Shown: piece by piece, positions 36,491-45,204 of the stretch | Position numbering within the stretch: the stretch's first letter is position 1 | How the letters are laid out: the number at the start of each line of letters is the position of its first letter | Position numbers and translations under genes: made by a program | DNA from: Burkholderiaceae bacterium | Lineage (GTDB): Bacteria; Pseudomonadota; Gammaproteobacteria; Burkholderiales; Burkholderiaceae_B | Assembly (NCBI GenBank): GCA_023653055.1 | Contig: JAMNXR010000010.1 | Span: 59,823-123,822 of the forward strand | DNA length: 64,000 bases | Direction of reading: 5' to 3' | The notes under the pieces: generated by a model | Told to the model about the DNA's origin: nothing | Database searches by the model: none | What the model saw: the letters and a program-made list of their open reading frames with translations, nothing else

Positions 36491-37975
36491 TCAGTGCTTC
36501 TCCGAAGGATCAACGGAAAAATATTTACGCATGACTGAATTTGGGTTCCCGTTCAAACGCTGTCGCAGTACAGGTTCCGGTGTCGAACGCTTAATAAACT
36601 GACCAGAACCACGTGCGACCTTGAGCTCGCCGTCAGACACCACCAGACGTCCACGACTGAATACCTGCTCGGGCCAACCTGTGATTTTTTTCCCTTCGTA
36701 GGGTGTGTAGCCCACGTTATCGTGCAGCATGCTCGTTGAAATCGTGACCGCTTTCTCGGGATTCCAAATCGCCAAGTCTGCATCACTGCCAACGGCAATC
36801 GCGCCCTTTTGTGGATACATGCCATAGGTGCGGGCATGATTAGTGGCCGTGACCGCCACAAATCGCTCGATTGTCATGCGTCCTTTTAAAACACCCTCCG
36901 AAAACAGCAAGGGCATACGGACTTCAAGTCCTGGCACACCATTGGCCATGTCCTTGAAGGTCGTGGCATCACCTTTGGGTAGTTTGCCAGACTCATCAAA
37001 TCGATAGGGAGCATGATCGGAGGAAAACATTTGCAAGGTTCCATTGATCAAACCTTGCCATACAGCCTCTTGCGAGGCCTCGTCACCGGGTGGCGGGCTA
37101 CAACAAAACTTTGCACCTTCAAGGCCGGGCAGGTCAATGTCTTTCGCGGTCAAAAAGAGATACTGTGGGCAGCTCTCGGCGTGGATCGGCAAACCAAGCG
37201 CTTGGGAGGCATGAATGACGCGTACAGCCTCCTGGCCCGCGACGTGGACGATCAGCAAAGGCACGTCGACGAGACGCGCGAGTGTGACTGCACGGTTAGT
37301 GGCTTCGCTCTCGGCGAGGCTGGTGTGCGCTACCGCGTGGTATTTGGGCGCAGTCAGACCTCGATCGACCAAGCGACGTGCGATCCAGCGGATCATGTCG
37401 TTGTTTTCAGCATGCACCATGACGAGTGCACCTTCTTTGCTCGCACATTCCAGGACATCGAGAACCTGATAGTCATCAAGCTTCATCCGATCGTAGGTCA
37501 TATAAATCTTGAATGAAGTCACACCGTTCTTAATGACTTCGGGCAAATGCTGTTCAAGCGCTTCGGGTGTAGGGTCCGCCAAAATCAAATGGAACCCGTA
37601 ATCAATCACTGCTTTTTCTGCAGCGCGCTTGGCGTAATCGGCGACTACCTCGGGAATTTTGTTGCCACGATGCTGCGCCGCGAAGGGAACGATCGTCGTC
37701 GTCCCGCCAAACGCTGCGGAGACGGTTGCGCTGTAAAAATCATCGGCGCACATCATCCCCATACCCGAGAGCTGCTCGACGTGGCAATGGCTGTCAATCC
37801 CGCCTGGTAACACCCAGCGACCCGCCGCATCAACGTCCTGCTTGCCTGGTGACAAGTTTTTTGCAATCGCAGCGATGACGCCGTCTTTGATGCCGATATC
37901 AGCGTAATAGGTTTCATTTGCGGTGCAAATACGACCATTGCGTATAGTCACATCGAATGTGGTGTTGGTGCTCAT
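36491..37975 (-). CDS. dihydropyrimidinase / D-hydantoinase
   Basis: A 494-residue cyclic amidohydrolase opening hydantoins or dihydropyrimidines to N-carbamoyl amino acids. The metal ligands are GGIDSHCHVEQ (two His), the carbamylated Lys in TSFKIYMTYDRMKL, HAEN and HAESCPQYL, and the Asp in MFSSDHAPYRF. Length and motifs match hydantoinases. Coupled with a D-specific carbamoylase, so D-hydantoinase is the likely role rather than pyrimidine breakdown. Confidence 0.9.
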   Translation of the reverse strand: MSTNTTFDVTIRNGRICTANETYYADIGIKDGVIAAIAKNLSPGKQDVDAAGRWVLPGGIDSHCHVEQLSGMGMMCADDFYSATVSAAFGGTTTIVPFAAQHRGNKIPEVVADYAKRAAEKAVIDYGFHLILADPTPEALEQHLPEVIKNGVTSFKIYMTYDRMKLDDYQVLDVLECASKEGALVMVHAENNDMIRWIARRLVDRGLTAPKYHAVAHTSLAESEATNRAVTLARLVDVPLLIVHVAGQEAVRVIHASQALGLPIHAESCPQYLFLTAKDIDLPGLEGAKFCCSPPPGDEASQEAVWQGLINGTLQMFSSDHAPYRFDESGKLPKGDATTFKDMANGVPGLEVRMPLLFSEGVLKGRMTIERFVAVTATNHARTYGMYPQKGAIAVGSDADLAIWNPEKAVTISTSMLHDNVGYTPYEGKKITGWPEQVFSRGRLVVSDGELKVARGSGQFIKRSTPEPVLRQRLNGNPNSVMRKYFSVDPSEKH

Positions 37976-37991
37976 CTTGTTTGCTCCGTTC

Positions 37992-38918
37992 TCAAGCTTT
38001 AATCGGTTGTCGACCTCTGCTGGTCACCGATAAGCCAACGCGGGCAATGGTGGCCTCGAGTTCCTTGACGGTCAACGCATCAATTTTCATTCCGGGTGCG
38101 CGGATAGCGCGGCTCTTGATCGCGCCGCGTTGTTGGTAAACGTGCTTGCGCAACGCCAGTCCGAGCTTAGGTTGAAACTCGTAACGAATGAGGGGGCAGT
38201 AACGATCGAATACCGCAGCTGCGCCAACGTGATCGCCTGCTGCGAAGCGGTTGTAGATTTCAACAAGGACCTCTGGATAGGCAAAGCCCGTCATTGTGCC
38301 AACCGCACCCCGTTGCAATTCCTCTAGAAAAAACATTCCGCCCAAACCACCAAAGATTTTCATGGCATCGTCGCCGGCCAACTCACGGATACGACTAATT
38401 TTGGGGCCCACGGGTGGCTCTTCCATCTTGATCATATGGACGCCACCTTCCTTACCCAAGCGGGCTACTACCTCAGGACGTATTTCGGTACCGAAAGAGT
38501 CAGGGAAGTCGTGAATCACAACAGGGATCTTGACCGCATCTGCGATCGCTTTGTAATAGTCAAACAAGAGTGCATCGCCTGCGTTATCCAAAGGCGCGGC
38601 AAATACTGCTTCGGCACCCGCGTCCTGCGCCTCTTGGGCTTGTTCGATCGCGCCCGTAATGCCGTGCGCACGCACTCCGACCCATACGGGGACACGCCCT
38701 TTCGTATGTTTGACAAAGGTTTCAGTGACCAGACGGCGTTCCGCATTGGAGAGTTTGTGCAATTCACCCAGAAAACCCAAGATTGCTAAACCTGTCACGC
38801 CGGTTTCCAGCAAGAAATCGACTAGGCTCTTGATACTTTCGGTGTCAACCCTGAGTGAGTCATCAAAGGGAGTCGGACAAATTGTGAACACACCTTGGGC
38901 GTTGAGCGGGGCTGGCAT
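37992..38918 (-). CDS. DapA/dihydrodipicolinate synthase family lyase
   Basis: A 308-residue TIM-barrel aldolase of the DapA/NAL family, which forms a Schiff base with a 2-oxo acid. The barrel motifs VFTICPTPFDDSLRVDTESI and GLAILGFLGELHKLSNAERR are clear. The Schiff-base lysine is probably in GVHMIKMEEPPVGPKI (the family usually reads IKD/IKE here). The true substrate is unknown; a housekeeping DapA role is unlikely given the catabolic operon. The ATG at 38918 is chosen over 38945 because it begins the family N-terminus. It is the first gene of the operon, 16 bp before the hydantoinase. Confidence 0.82.
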   Translation of the reverse strand: MPAPLNAQGVFTICPTPFDDSLRVDTESIKSLVDFLLETGVTGLAILGFLGELHKLSNAERRLVTETFVKHTKGRVPVWVGVRAHGITGAIEQAQEAQDAGAEAVFAAPLDNAGDALLFDYYKAIADAVKIPVVIHDFPDSFGTEIRPEVVARLGKEGGVHMIKMEEPPVGPKISRIRELAGDDAMKIFGGLGGMFFLEELQRGAVGTMTGFAYPEVLVEIYNRFAAGDHVGAAAVFDRYCPLIRYEFQPKLGLALRKHVYQQRGAIKSRAIRAPGMKIDALTVKELEATIARVGLSVTSRGRQPIKA

Positions 38919-39051
38919 CGCATCTCCGTAGAAAATAATTGGCACACCAAATCGAGTGCCTTCTACCGAATGCTATCTTTCTTATCTTAGAACATCACTT
39001 GTTTTTTTATCATTCACCCATAACCTGTTGTTATGGATGAATCTAAGGTTT

Positions 39052-39960
39052 TTACTTTTCTCGCACACCAAAACCCTGTGCTTTAACAGTCTCACGCAGC
39101 ACGCGCGCAAAGTCTTGGGCAAGTTGTGAAAGCGGTTCGAAGCGAGACTGCACGAGATTGATGGCGAGTGTTTTCGTGTGCGCAATGGGACGCACGACAA
39201 AATCTCCCGCCGCGCTGTGCGCTGAAAACTCATCTACGATGGCAATTCCGCCGCCTGCCTTGACGAGGGTACATGCATTGTGAGGCGAGCTCACCTCGAT
39301 GGCGACGCGCCGCACATACCCCGCCTCCTGAAACATCTGCTCGACAAGTGTGCCAAAGGGCGTTTCACTGCGATAAGACACTAATGGGTAAGGCAGCAAG
39401 TCCTCTATCTTTAGCATTGATCGGCTCGCCAAAGGATGGTTATAAGGAAATATGACGACCAAATTCCCTTGACCGATGGGCTCGGACGATAGATTGGGAT
39501 GCTGCGATGGCAAAATAACAGCACCTAAATCGGCGCGGCGCTCAAGCAACATTTGTGTAAGGGGCACAAGGGTTAGGGGTTGAAAAGTAACTTTGACTTC
39601 GGGATGCGTCTGATGAAAGGCCGTGATCGCCATCGGTATCAGCATATGGCCAATACTGGGACTCGACACTAAATGCAAAATACCGCTGCGCTTTTCCGAG
39701 AGCTCATTGGCGAGTTCTTCGACTCGGCGAACTCCGTCGTAGACGGCTTCGACCTCTTTAAATAGTTGTCGCGCCTCAGGAGTGGGGTAAAGACGCCCTT
39801 TAACCCGCTCGAACAAACCAAAACCGAGTCGTTGCTCCGTGTGGGAGAGCAGACGACTGATCGCAGGCTGAGAAACATGCAAAAGCTTCGCCGCCCCACT
39901 AATGGATCCAGACGTCATCACTGCACGAAACACTTCTATTTGCCTCAGATTCAATTGCAT
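39052..39960 (-). CDS. LysR-type transcriptional regulator
   Basis: A 302-residue LysR regulator. The N-terminal winged helix-turn-helix is LRQIEVFRAVMTSGSISGAA KLLHVSQPAISRLL (residues 5-38); the effector-binding domain follows (about 90-295). It stands between the minus-strand hydantoinase operon (133 bp downstream) and the divergent racemase operon (120 bp), so it probably controls one or both. A good T-N11-A type site lies in the gap to the racemase. Confidence 0.93.
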   Translation of the reverse strand: MQLNLRQIEVFRAVMTSGSISGAAKLLHVSQPAISRLLSHTEQRLGFGLFERVKGRLYPTPEARQLFKEVEAVYDGVRRVEELANELSEKRSGILHLVSSPSIGHMLIPMAITAFHQTHPEVKVTFQPLTLVPLTQMLLERRADLGAVILPSQHPNLSSEPIGQGNLVVIFPYNHPLASRSMLKIEDLLPYPLVSYRSETPFGTLVEQMFQEAGYVRRVAIEVSSPHNACTLVKAGGGIAIVDEFSAHSAAGDFVVRPIAHTKTLAINLVQSRFEPLSQLAQDFARVLRETVKAQGFGVREK

Positions 39961-40002
39961 AGGTCCGAGCCCCTGAAAACGATGTCCTTAAACCATAACA
40001 CC

Positions 40003-40037
40003 ATGTTAATGCTAGTACATAAAATGACAATGTTAAT
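40003..40037. promoter_or_regulatory. candidate LysR operator sites
   Basis: ATGT-N10-ACAT at 40003-40020 is a dyad matching the T-N11-A LysR box. The octamer ATGTTAAT within it (40003-40010) is repeated at 40030-40037, 27 bp on. Both lie between the divergent lysR and racemase genes. Confidence 0.5.
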
Positions 40038-40080
40038 CATGCTTGAGCACTGCTAGACTCGCGCTAAAGAGGAGAGAGCC

Positions 40081-40752
40081 ATGTCAAAAACCATATTCGT
40101 CATCAATCCAAACTCATCACAGTCCGTTACGGACGCTTTTGACGAAGCACTCAACGATTTACGCATCCCCGGCGGTCCCGCGATTCAGTCTCTTACGCTG
40201 ACTGAAGGCCCTCCAGGCATTCAGTCGCAAATGGATGTTGAAAACGTGACGCTGCCAATGGTCAAGCTTGTTAAAAGCCTCGATGCCAAGCACGGAGAGG
40301 GCGCAGGCGCGTATGTCGTAGCGTGTTTCAGCGATCCTGGCTTACATGCGTTACGAGAAGCCACTTCAAAACCTGTTCTTGGGATTAGTGAGTGTGGCAT
40401 TTTGACCGCCCTCACCCGTGGTCACCGCGTCGGCGTAATTGCGATTTTGCGTACCTCTATCCCGCGTCACGGTCGCATGTTTGGTGCAATGGGTCTCACC
40501 GAACGCGTGGTTGCAGAGGTTCCTTTAGGCATGAACGTCACAGACCTCGTCGATGCTGATCGCACGCGCGCGGGACTCTTGCGTGCAGGTCAACAGCTAC
40601 GAGATACACATCTCATTGATGTTGTCGTACTTGGCTGCGCTGGCATGGCGGCTCATCGCGCCTGGCTCGAGCAACAGTTAGGCGTCCCCGTTGTGGAGCC
40701 CACTCAAGCGGCAACAGCAATGGCGATCGGCAGAACACTTTTAGGCTGGTGA
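40081..40752 (+). CDS. hydantoin racemase / Asp-Glu racemase family
   Basis: A 223-residue racemase of the Asp/Glu/hydantoin family. The two catalytic cysteines are in VVACFSDPGLHALRE and VVLGCAGMAAHR; the N-terminus FVINPNSSQSVTDA is typical of hydantoin and allantoin racemases. It would interconvert 5-substituted hydantoins so that a stereospecific hydantoinase can use both forms, which fits the operon on the other side of the LysR gene. Ten bases separate it from the next gene. A GGAGAGAG ribosome site precedes the ATG. Confidence 0.87.
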   Translation: MSKTIFVINPNSSQSVTDAFDEALNDLRIPGGPAIQSLTLTEGPPGIQSQMDVENVTLPMVKLVKSLDAKHGEGAGAYVVACFSDPGLHALREATSKPVLGISECGILTALTRGHRVGVIAILRTSIPRHGRMFGAMGLTERVVAEVPLGMNVTDLVDADRTRAGLLRAGQQLRDTHLIDVVVLGCAGMAAHRAWLEQQLGVPVVEPTQAATAMAIGRTLLGW

Positions 40753-40762
40753 GGTCAAATCC

Positions 40763-42184
40763 ATGCAGGATCCAATGAAGCAAATGGAATTTACCTCACG
40801 CCTAATTCATGTGGTCGGCGATGAGGGCGTGATCTTAAATCCTGCAGATCAAGAATTCTATGTCAACGATTGGCTAGGCAAGTCTCATGGCCGCACAGTC
40901 GCCGTTGTCAGGCCGCGCAACACGGCTGAAGTATCAGCCATCATGCGACTATGCCATCAATCTCAAACACCTGTTGTTCCTCAAGGTGGCAATACAGGCA
41001 TGAGCGGGGGTGCTACCCCAGACATGAGCGGTGCACAGGTCATTCTCTCCTTGAATCGTATGAAGCGTATTCATGAAGTAGATCCCGTCAACAACACGCT
41101 GACAGCGGATGCGGGTGTTGTTCTAGCGGACATTCAACAAGCCGCAAGGGCTGTCGATCGCTACTTCCCCCTCAGCCTAGGTGCTGAGGGCAGCTGCACA
41201 ATTGGAGGAAATCTCGCCACGAATGCCGGCGGCACTGGCGTTCTACGCTATGGCAATACGCGCGACCTGACATTGGGCCTTGAAGTCGTGTTGCCAGACG
41301 GAAGGGTATGGAACGGCTTGCGCGGTCTGCGCAAGGACAACACGGGCTACGATTTAAAAGATCTGTTTATTGGCTCTGAAGGTTCACTCGGGATCATCAC
41401 CGGGGTCGTACTGAAGCTCTTCGCCGCACCCGCCGGACGCGTTTCTGCTTGGGTCGGAGCGCAAGAAATGACGTCAGTCGTGACGCTGCTCAATCGGCTA
41501 CAGGCCGCCTGCGGGCCTCGCCTGAGTGCCTTCGAAATGATGTCTGGCCCAAGCCTAGCACTTGTGACGCGCCACCTTGAAGCCCATGTGTCTCCGCTGG
41601 ATAAAACCTACCCCTATTACGTCCTCATTGAACTGGCCGATACGAATATGAGCGGATTGCAAGAAATGTTGCAAGACGCACTGACCTTGGCAACCGAGGA
41701 TGGGCTGATTGATGACTGTGTCGTCGCGATGAATGAAGCACAAAGCGTGTCGATGTGGCGGCTACGCGAAGGCATTTCAATGGCTCAAGTCAAAGCAGGT
41801 AAAGCGGTCAAACACGATATTGCATTACCGATTTCGAGCCTAGCGACATTTGTCAAAGAAGCAGACGAGGCTGTGCAGAAAAGTTTTCCTGAGTTACCCA
41901 TTATTAACTTTGGGCATATTGGTGATGGGAACTTGCATTACAACTTACTGCTACCTCTCGCTATTTCAAATACTGCCTATAAAGAAACAACTGATCATTT
42001 AAATAAGAGTATTCACGATCTTGTGACCCAATTTAACGGTAGCATTAGTGCTGAGCACGGCGTGGGGACCTTACGTCGCGATGAATTGAAGCGGTATAAA
42101 TCAAGTGTCGAAATGGACCTGATGAACGCGGTCAAGCGCGCGATCGATCCAAATCAGATTATGAATCCAGGGAAATTACTTTGA
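40763..42184 (+). CDS. FAD-linked oxidoreductase, D-2-hydroxyacid dehydrogenase (GlcD) type
   Basis: A 473-residue FAD-binding protein of the GlcD / D-2-hydroxyglutarate / D-lactate dehydrogenase group. The PCMH FAD domain shows VVPQGGNTGMSGGATPD, LSLGAEGSCTIGGNLATNAG, and FIGSEGSLGIITGVVLKLF; the C-terminal cap has FGHIGDGNLHYNLL and SAEHGVGTLRRDELKRYKS. It oxidises a 2-hydroxy acid, giving electrons to the respiratory chain. Its stop overlaps the start of the TctC gene by one base. Confidence 0.85.
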   Translation: MQDPMKQMEFTSRLIHVVGDEGVILNPADQEFYVNDWLGKSHGRTVAVVRPRNTAEVSAIMRLCHQSQTPVVPQGGNTGMSGGATPDMSGAQVILSLNRMKRIHEVDPVNNTLTADAGVVLADIQQAARAVDRYFPLSLGAEGSCTIGGNLATNAGGTGVLRYGNTRDLTLGLEVVLPDGRVWNGLRGLRKDNTGYDLKDLFIGSEGSLGIITGVVLKLFAAPAGRVSAWVGAQEMTSVVTLLNRLQAACGPRLSAFEMMSGPSLALVTRHLEAHVSPLDKTYPYYVLIELADTNMSGLQEMLQDALTLATEDGLIDDCVVAMNEAQSVSMWRLREGISMAQVKAGKAVKHDIALPISSLATFVKEADEAVQKSFPELPIINFGHIGDGNLHYNLLLPLAISNTAYKETTDHLNKSIHDLVTQFNGSISAEHGVGTLRRDELKRYKSSVEMDLMNAVKRAIDPNQIMNPGKLL

Positions 42185-43155
42185 TGAGATATCTTACCAA
42201 ACAGTTTTGGGCTTTGCTGTCTATCACGATGACAGTATTCAGCACCGCATCAATCGCCGCCGAACCTGCGCTCCCGCAAACAATTAAGCTTGTCGTTCCC
42301 TTTACAACAGGCGGCAGCAACGACATTTTTGCGCGTGCAATCAGTGAACAGTTAGGAACAAAGTTGGGCGTCACCGTTATCGTCGATAACAAACCGGGAG
42401 CAGGCGGTGTCGTGGGCGCAGCAGAGGTGGCACGCGCCAAGCCTAACGGGGGTACCTTACTTTTTAGTTCCAACTCCTTTGTGACACGCGCGGCCGTCGA
42501 TACCAATCTGCCTTTTAATCACCGGACTTCTTTCACGCCTGTCGCAATGGTGGCTCAAGGCGCACTTCTTTTGGTGGTCGCTAACCATACCTCTTATCAA
42601 TCAACAGCCGAACTCATCAAAGGTGCCAAACAAAAACAAGTGAATTATGCGACAGCAGGAATTGGCTCGATTGCTCACCTCAGCACAGAACTCATGAACT
42701 CGATGGCGGGCATTCAAATGACCCATATCCCTTACAAAGGAATTTCACCTGCACTCACAGATATGGTGGGCGGTCGTGTCGAGGCTCTGATTGCAACGCC
42801 TGCTTCAGTTGGTGGAGCCTTAAGGGCAAATCAAGTGCGTCCTATCGCCGTCACGACGTCGACACCTTCGCCGTTTTATCCGGAGCTTCCACCGATGGCA
42901 CAAGCAATACCTGGATATTCAGTGGACGTGTGGTGGGGAGTGTTGGGTCCCGCCGATATGCCTCAAGCGATTGTGGATCGACTGAATAAGGCCATCAACG
43001 ATGTCTCTCAATCTCCGAAAATGAAAGAGATTTTTTCAAAAGAAGCGGCTGTGCCCTATATTATGTCCGCCAAAGAGTTTGGGACGTATATGAATCAAGA
43101 ACTCGATAAATGGCAAAAGGTCGCCAAAGAAAGAAATATCAAACTCACGGATTAA
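42184..43155 (+). CDS. tripartite tricarboxylate transporter receptor (TctC/Bug family)
   Basis: A 323-residue periplasmic solute receptor of the TctC/Bug family. An N-terminal signal peptide (FWALLSITMTVFSTASIAA) is followed by the typical IKLVVPFTTGGSNDIFARAI and VIVDNKPGAGGVVGAAEVAR segments. No TctA/TctB membrane partners are in the window, as is usual for the many orphan Bug receptors of Bordetella relatives. Overlapping its start with the preceding gene's stop (TGATG) implies one operon with the racemase. The ligand is unknown but probably a carboxylate related to the operon. Confidence 0.92.
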   Translation: MRYLTKQFWALLSITMTVFSTASIAAEPALPQTIKLVVPFTTGGSNDIFARAISEQLGTKLGVTVIVDNKPGAGGVVGAAEVARAKPNGGTLLFSSNSFVTRAAVDTNLPFNHRTSFTPVAMVAQGALLLVVANHTSYQSTAELIKGAKQKQVNYATAGIGSIAHLSTELMNSMAGIQMTHIPYKGISPALTDMVGGRVEALIATPASVGGALRANQVRPIAVTTSTPSPFYPELPPMAQAIPGYSVDVWWGVLGPADMPQAIVDRLNKAINDVSQSPKMKEIFSKEAAVPYIMSAKEFGTYMNQELDKWQKVAKERNIKLTD

Positions 43156-43168
43156 AGCCGCTTAGCTG

Positions 43169-43924
43169 TTATTTCTGAGTGGCAAAATTCATCTTTGCCA
43201 TATGTTTGTAAGGCGGTGAAAACACGGTGGGATCACCGCCACATTTTTTAGTGATGGTCGCTGCAGCCGTCATGACTAATGGCAAAAATTCTTTAAAGAC
43301 CTTCCGGTCAAATCTAAACACCGGCATGCCCAACGAAATAGCGCAAATAAGCGTCTGTTTAGGTCCGAAAATCGGGCAAGCAATCGCAGCCGCTTCTGAA
43401 CCGCGCTCTGAAAGAGAAACTGAGTAGAAGCTCTGTCTAATCAGGTCGAACCGCTCACCCTTTTCACCAGAAAACGCCAACAAGACCTTTCCGGCGGCCC
43501 CTTTATCAAGCTCGACAATCTCACCTTCCCTCACATGCATACGCACGGCTCTGGGCTGCACCATTCTGTGCAAGCACACTCGGTCATTGCCCTCTCGAAT
43601 GTAGATGGCTGCCGTTTCTTTGGTGTCGCGAACAAGATTTCTCATGACTGGCGCTGCGTAATCCCAAATCCGGAAGGTTTCTTGATAAAGCATTCCCAGA
43701 TAAAAGGGCTTGGCACCCAGCATGAACCGTCCGTCATCCAGCCGATTGATAAAACCAGCATGCTCCAGCGACTCACACAAGCGCAAAATCGTGCTGTGGT
43801 AGAGCCCCGTCACAGCGGAGATTTCCGCCAGCGTCATCCCTTCAACGCTCTTCTCAAAGGCCAATAGGATTGAGAGCGCACGATTAACGGCTGCGACGCC
43901 AGGTTCCTTCTTTTTAATCACCAT
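43169..43924 (-). CDS. IclR family transcriptional regulator
   Basis: A 251-residue IclR regulator: winged helix-turn-helix (residues 10-70, AVNRALSILLAFEKSVEGMT LAEISAVTGLYHSTILRLCE), then an effector-binding domain with GAAGKVLLAFSG and RGSEAAAIACPIFG. It is divergent from the acyl-CoA dehydrogenase operon. A dyad GATATG (43967-43972) / CATATC (43995-44000) in the 97-bp gap is a possible operator. Convergent with the TctC gene, 13 bp apart. Confidence 0.92.
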   Translation of the reverse strand: MVIKKKEPGVAAVNRALSILLAFEKSVEGMTLAEISAVTGLYHSTILRLCESLEHAGFINRLDDGRFMLGAKPFYLGMLYQETFRIWDYAAPVMRNLVRDTKETAAIYIREGNDRVCLHRMVQPRAVRMHVREGEIVELDKGAAGKVLLAFSGEKGERFDLIRQSFYSVSLSERGSEAAAIACPIFGPKQTLICAISLGMPVFRFDRKVFKEFLPLVMTAAATITKKCGGDPTVFSPPYKHMAKMNFATQK

Positions 43925-44021
43925 ACAACAACCTCAGATTTGAAAACAGACATGCCTTCTATTTTTGATATGATAAGCCATGATTTTCCCTCACCATATC
44001 TGATGACAGCTGGAGAAGTAA

Positions 44022-45200
44022 ATGGACTTGCAAGCATGTGCTGATGGGCTCGATAGCGATGAAGTGATGATTCAAGATTTGGTCGCTAAATTTGTCGATC
44101 AAGAACTGATGCCACTAGAAGCTGCCGTGCTCGAGCGTGAGATCAGAGGCAAACATCTCGCCCTGACAAAAGAAGAAGAAACTCCCCTGCTTGAAAAATG
44201 CAAAGAGCTTGGACTTTGGGCATTGGACGCACCTGAGGAGTATGGCGGCGCAGGCCTTTCAAGCGTCACGCTCATGGCACTCAACGAAGAGATCGGTCGC
44301 ACCGTCACGCCCTTTACGTTTCCACCAGATTCGCCCAATCTGCATATGTTGATGGCTGTAGCCACCGAGAGCCAAAAGATCAAGTATCTTGAGCCGTATG
44401 CAGCAGGTACCGCAAAATCTGGGATCGCGATTTCTGAGCCCAACGCGGGTGGTGATCCTACAGGAATGATTACGCGTGCGGAGCGAGATGGTGATTCTTG
44501 GGTCATCAACGGTCGCAAAATCTGGGTGAGCCGTATGAAAAAAGCGGACTTCACCGTTGTGATGGCGCGCGTGGGACAAGGCAAGCGCCACGAAGGCATC
44601 ACTGCGTTTATCGTAGATAAAGGGACACCAGGCTTTAATATTTTGCGCGAGATCCCAATGCTGGCCGGGCACAGAACGTATGAGCTCGCCTTTGAAGACT
44701 GCCGCATCCCCGCTGAAAACGTACTCGGTGAAATTGGCGAAGGCTTTGCACCGATGCAGTTGCGCTTAAATATCCGTCGTCTGCAAATGGGCGCCTGGTG
44801 TATCGGCATGTGCCGTCGTGCGCTTGAAATGATGAGCTCGCATGCCAAACAACGCACGACCTTTGGCGCGCTTCTTGCGGATCGACAAGCCATTCAGTGG
44901 TGGATCGCAGACGGAGTCATGAAAATGCATGCATGCCGTTTGATGGTGCGCGATGCCGCCCGCAAATTGGACCTTGGTCAAGATATCCGGACTGAAGCCT
45001 CAATGATCAAGGTCTATGCCACTGAACTCGCCTCCGAAGTGCTCGACCATGCGATGCAAACATTTGGCGCGATGGGTGTGACCAAAGAGCTTCCTCTGCA
45101 TTTGATGGCGCAGAAAGCACGCGTGATGCGTGTCTATGAAGGCCCGAGTGAAGTGCACCGTATGTCGATCGCCAAAAAGATTTTGAAAACCGTTAGGTAA
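44022..45200 (+). CDS. acyl-CoA dehydrogenase
   Basis: A 392-residue flavin acyl-CoA dehydrogenase that introduces a 2,3-double bond into an acyl-CoA thioester. Visible features are AISEPNAGGDPTGMITRAER, the FAD/substrate loop SWVINGRKIWVSRMKKADF, the family signature QRTTFGALLADRQAIQWWIA, and the C-terminal MRVYEGPSEVHRMSIAKKIL with its probable catalytic Glu. The substrate chain is not determinable. It is the first gene of the IclR-side operon, with a GGAGAAG ribosome site. Confidence 0.93.
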   Translation: MDLQACADGLDSDEVMIQDLVAKFVDQELMPLEAAVLEREIRGKHLALTKEEETPLLEKCKELGLWALDAPEEYGGAGLSSVTLMALNEEIGRTVTPFTFPPDSPNLHMLMAVATESQKIKYLEPYAAGTAKSGIAISEPNAGGDPTGMITRAERDGDSWVINGRKIWVSRMKKADFTVVMARVGQGKRHEGITAFIVDKGTPGFNILREIPMLAGHRTYELAFEDCRIPAENVLGEIGEGFAPMQLRLNIRRLQMGAWCIGMCRRALEMMSSHAKQRTTFGALLADRQAIQWWIADGVMKMHACRLMVRDAARKLDLGQDIRTEASMIKVYATELASEVLDHAMQTFGAMGVTKELPLHLMAQKARVMRVYEGPSEVHRMSIAKKILKTVR

Positions 45201-45204
45201 GTCG

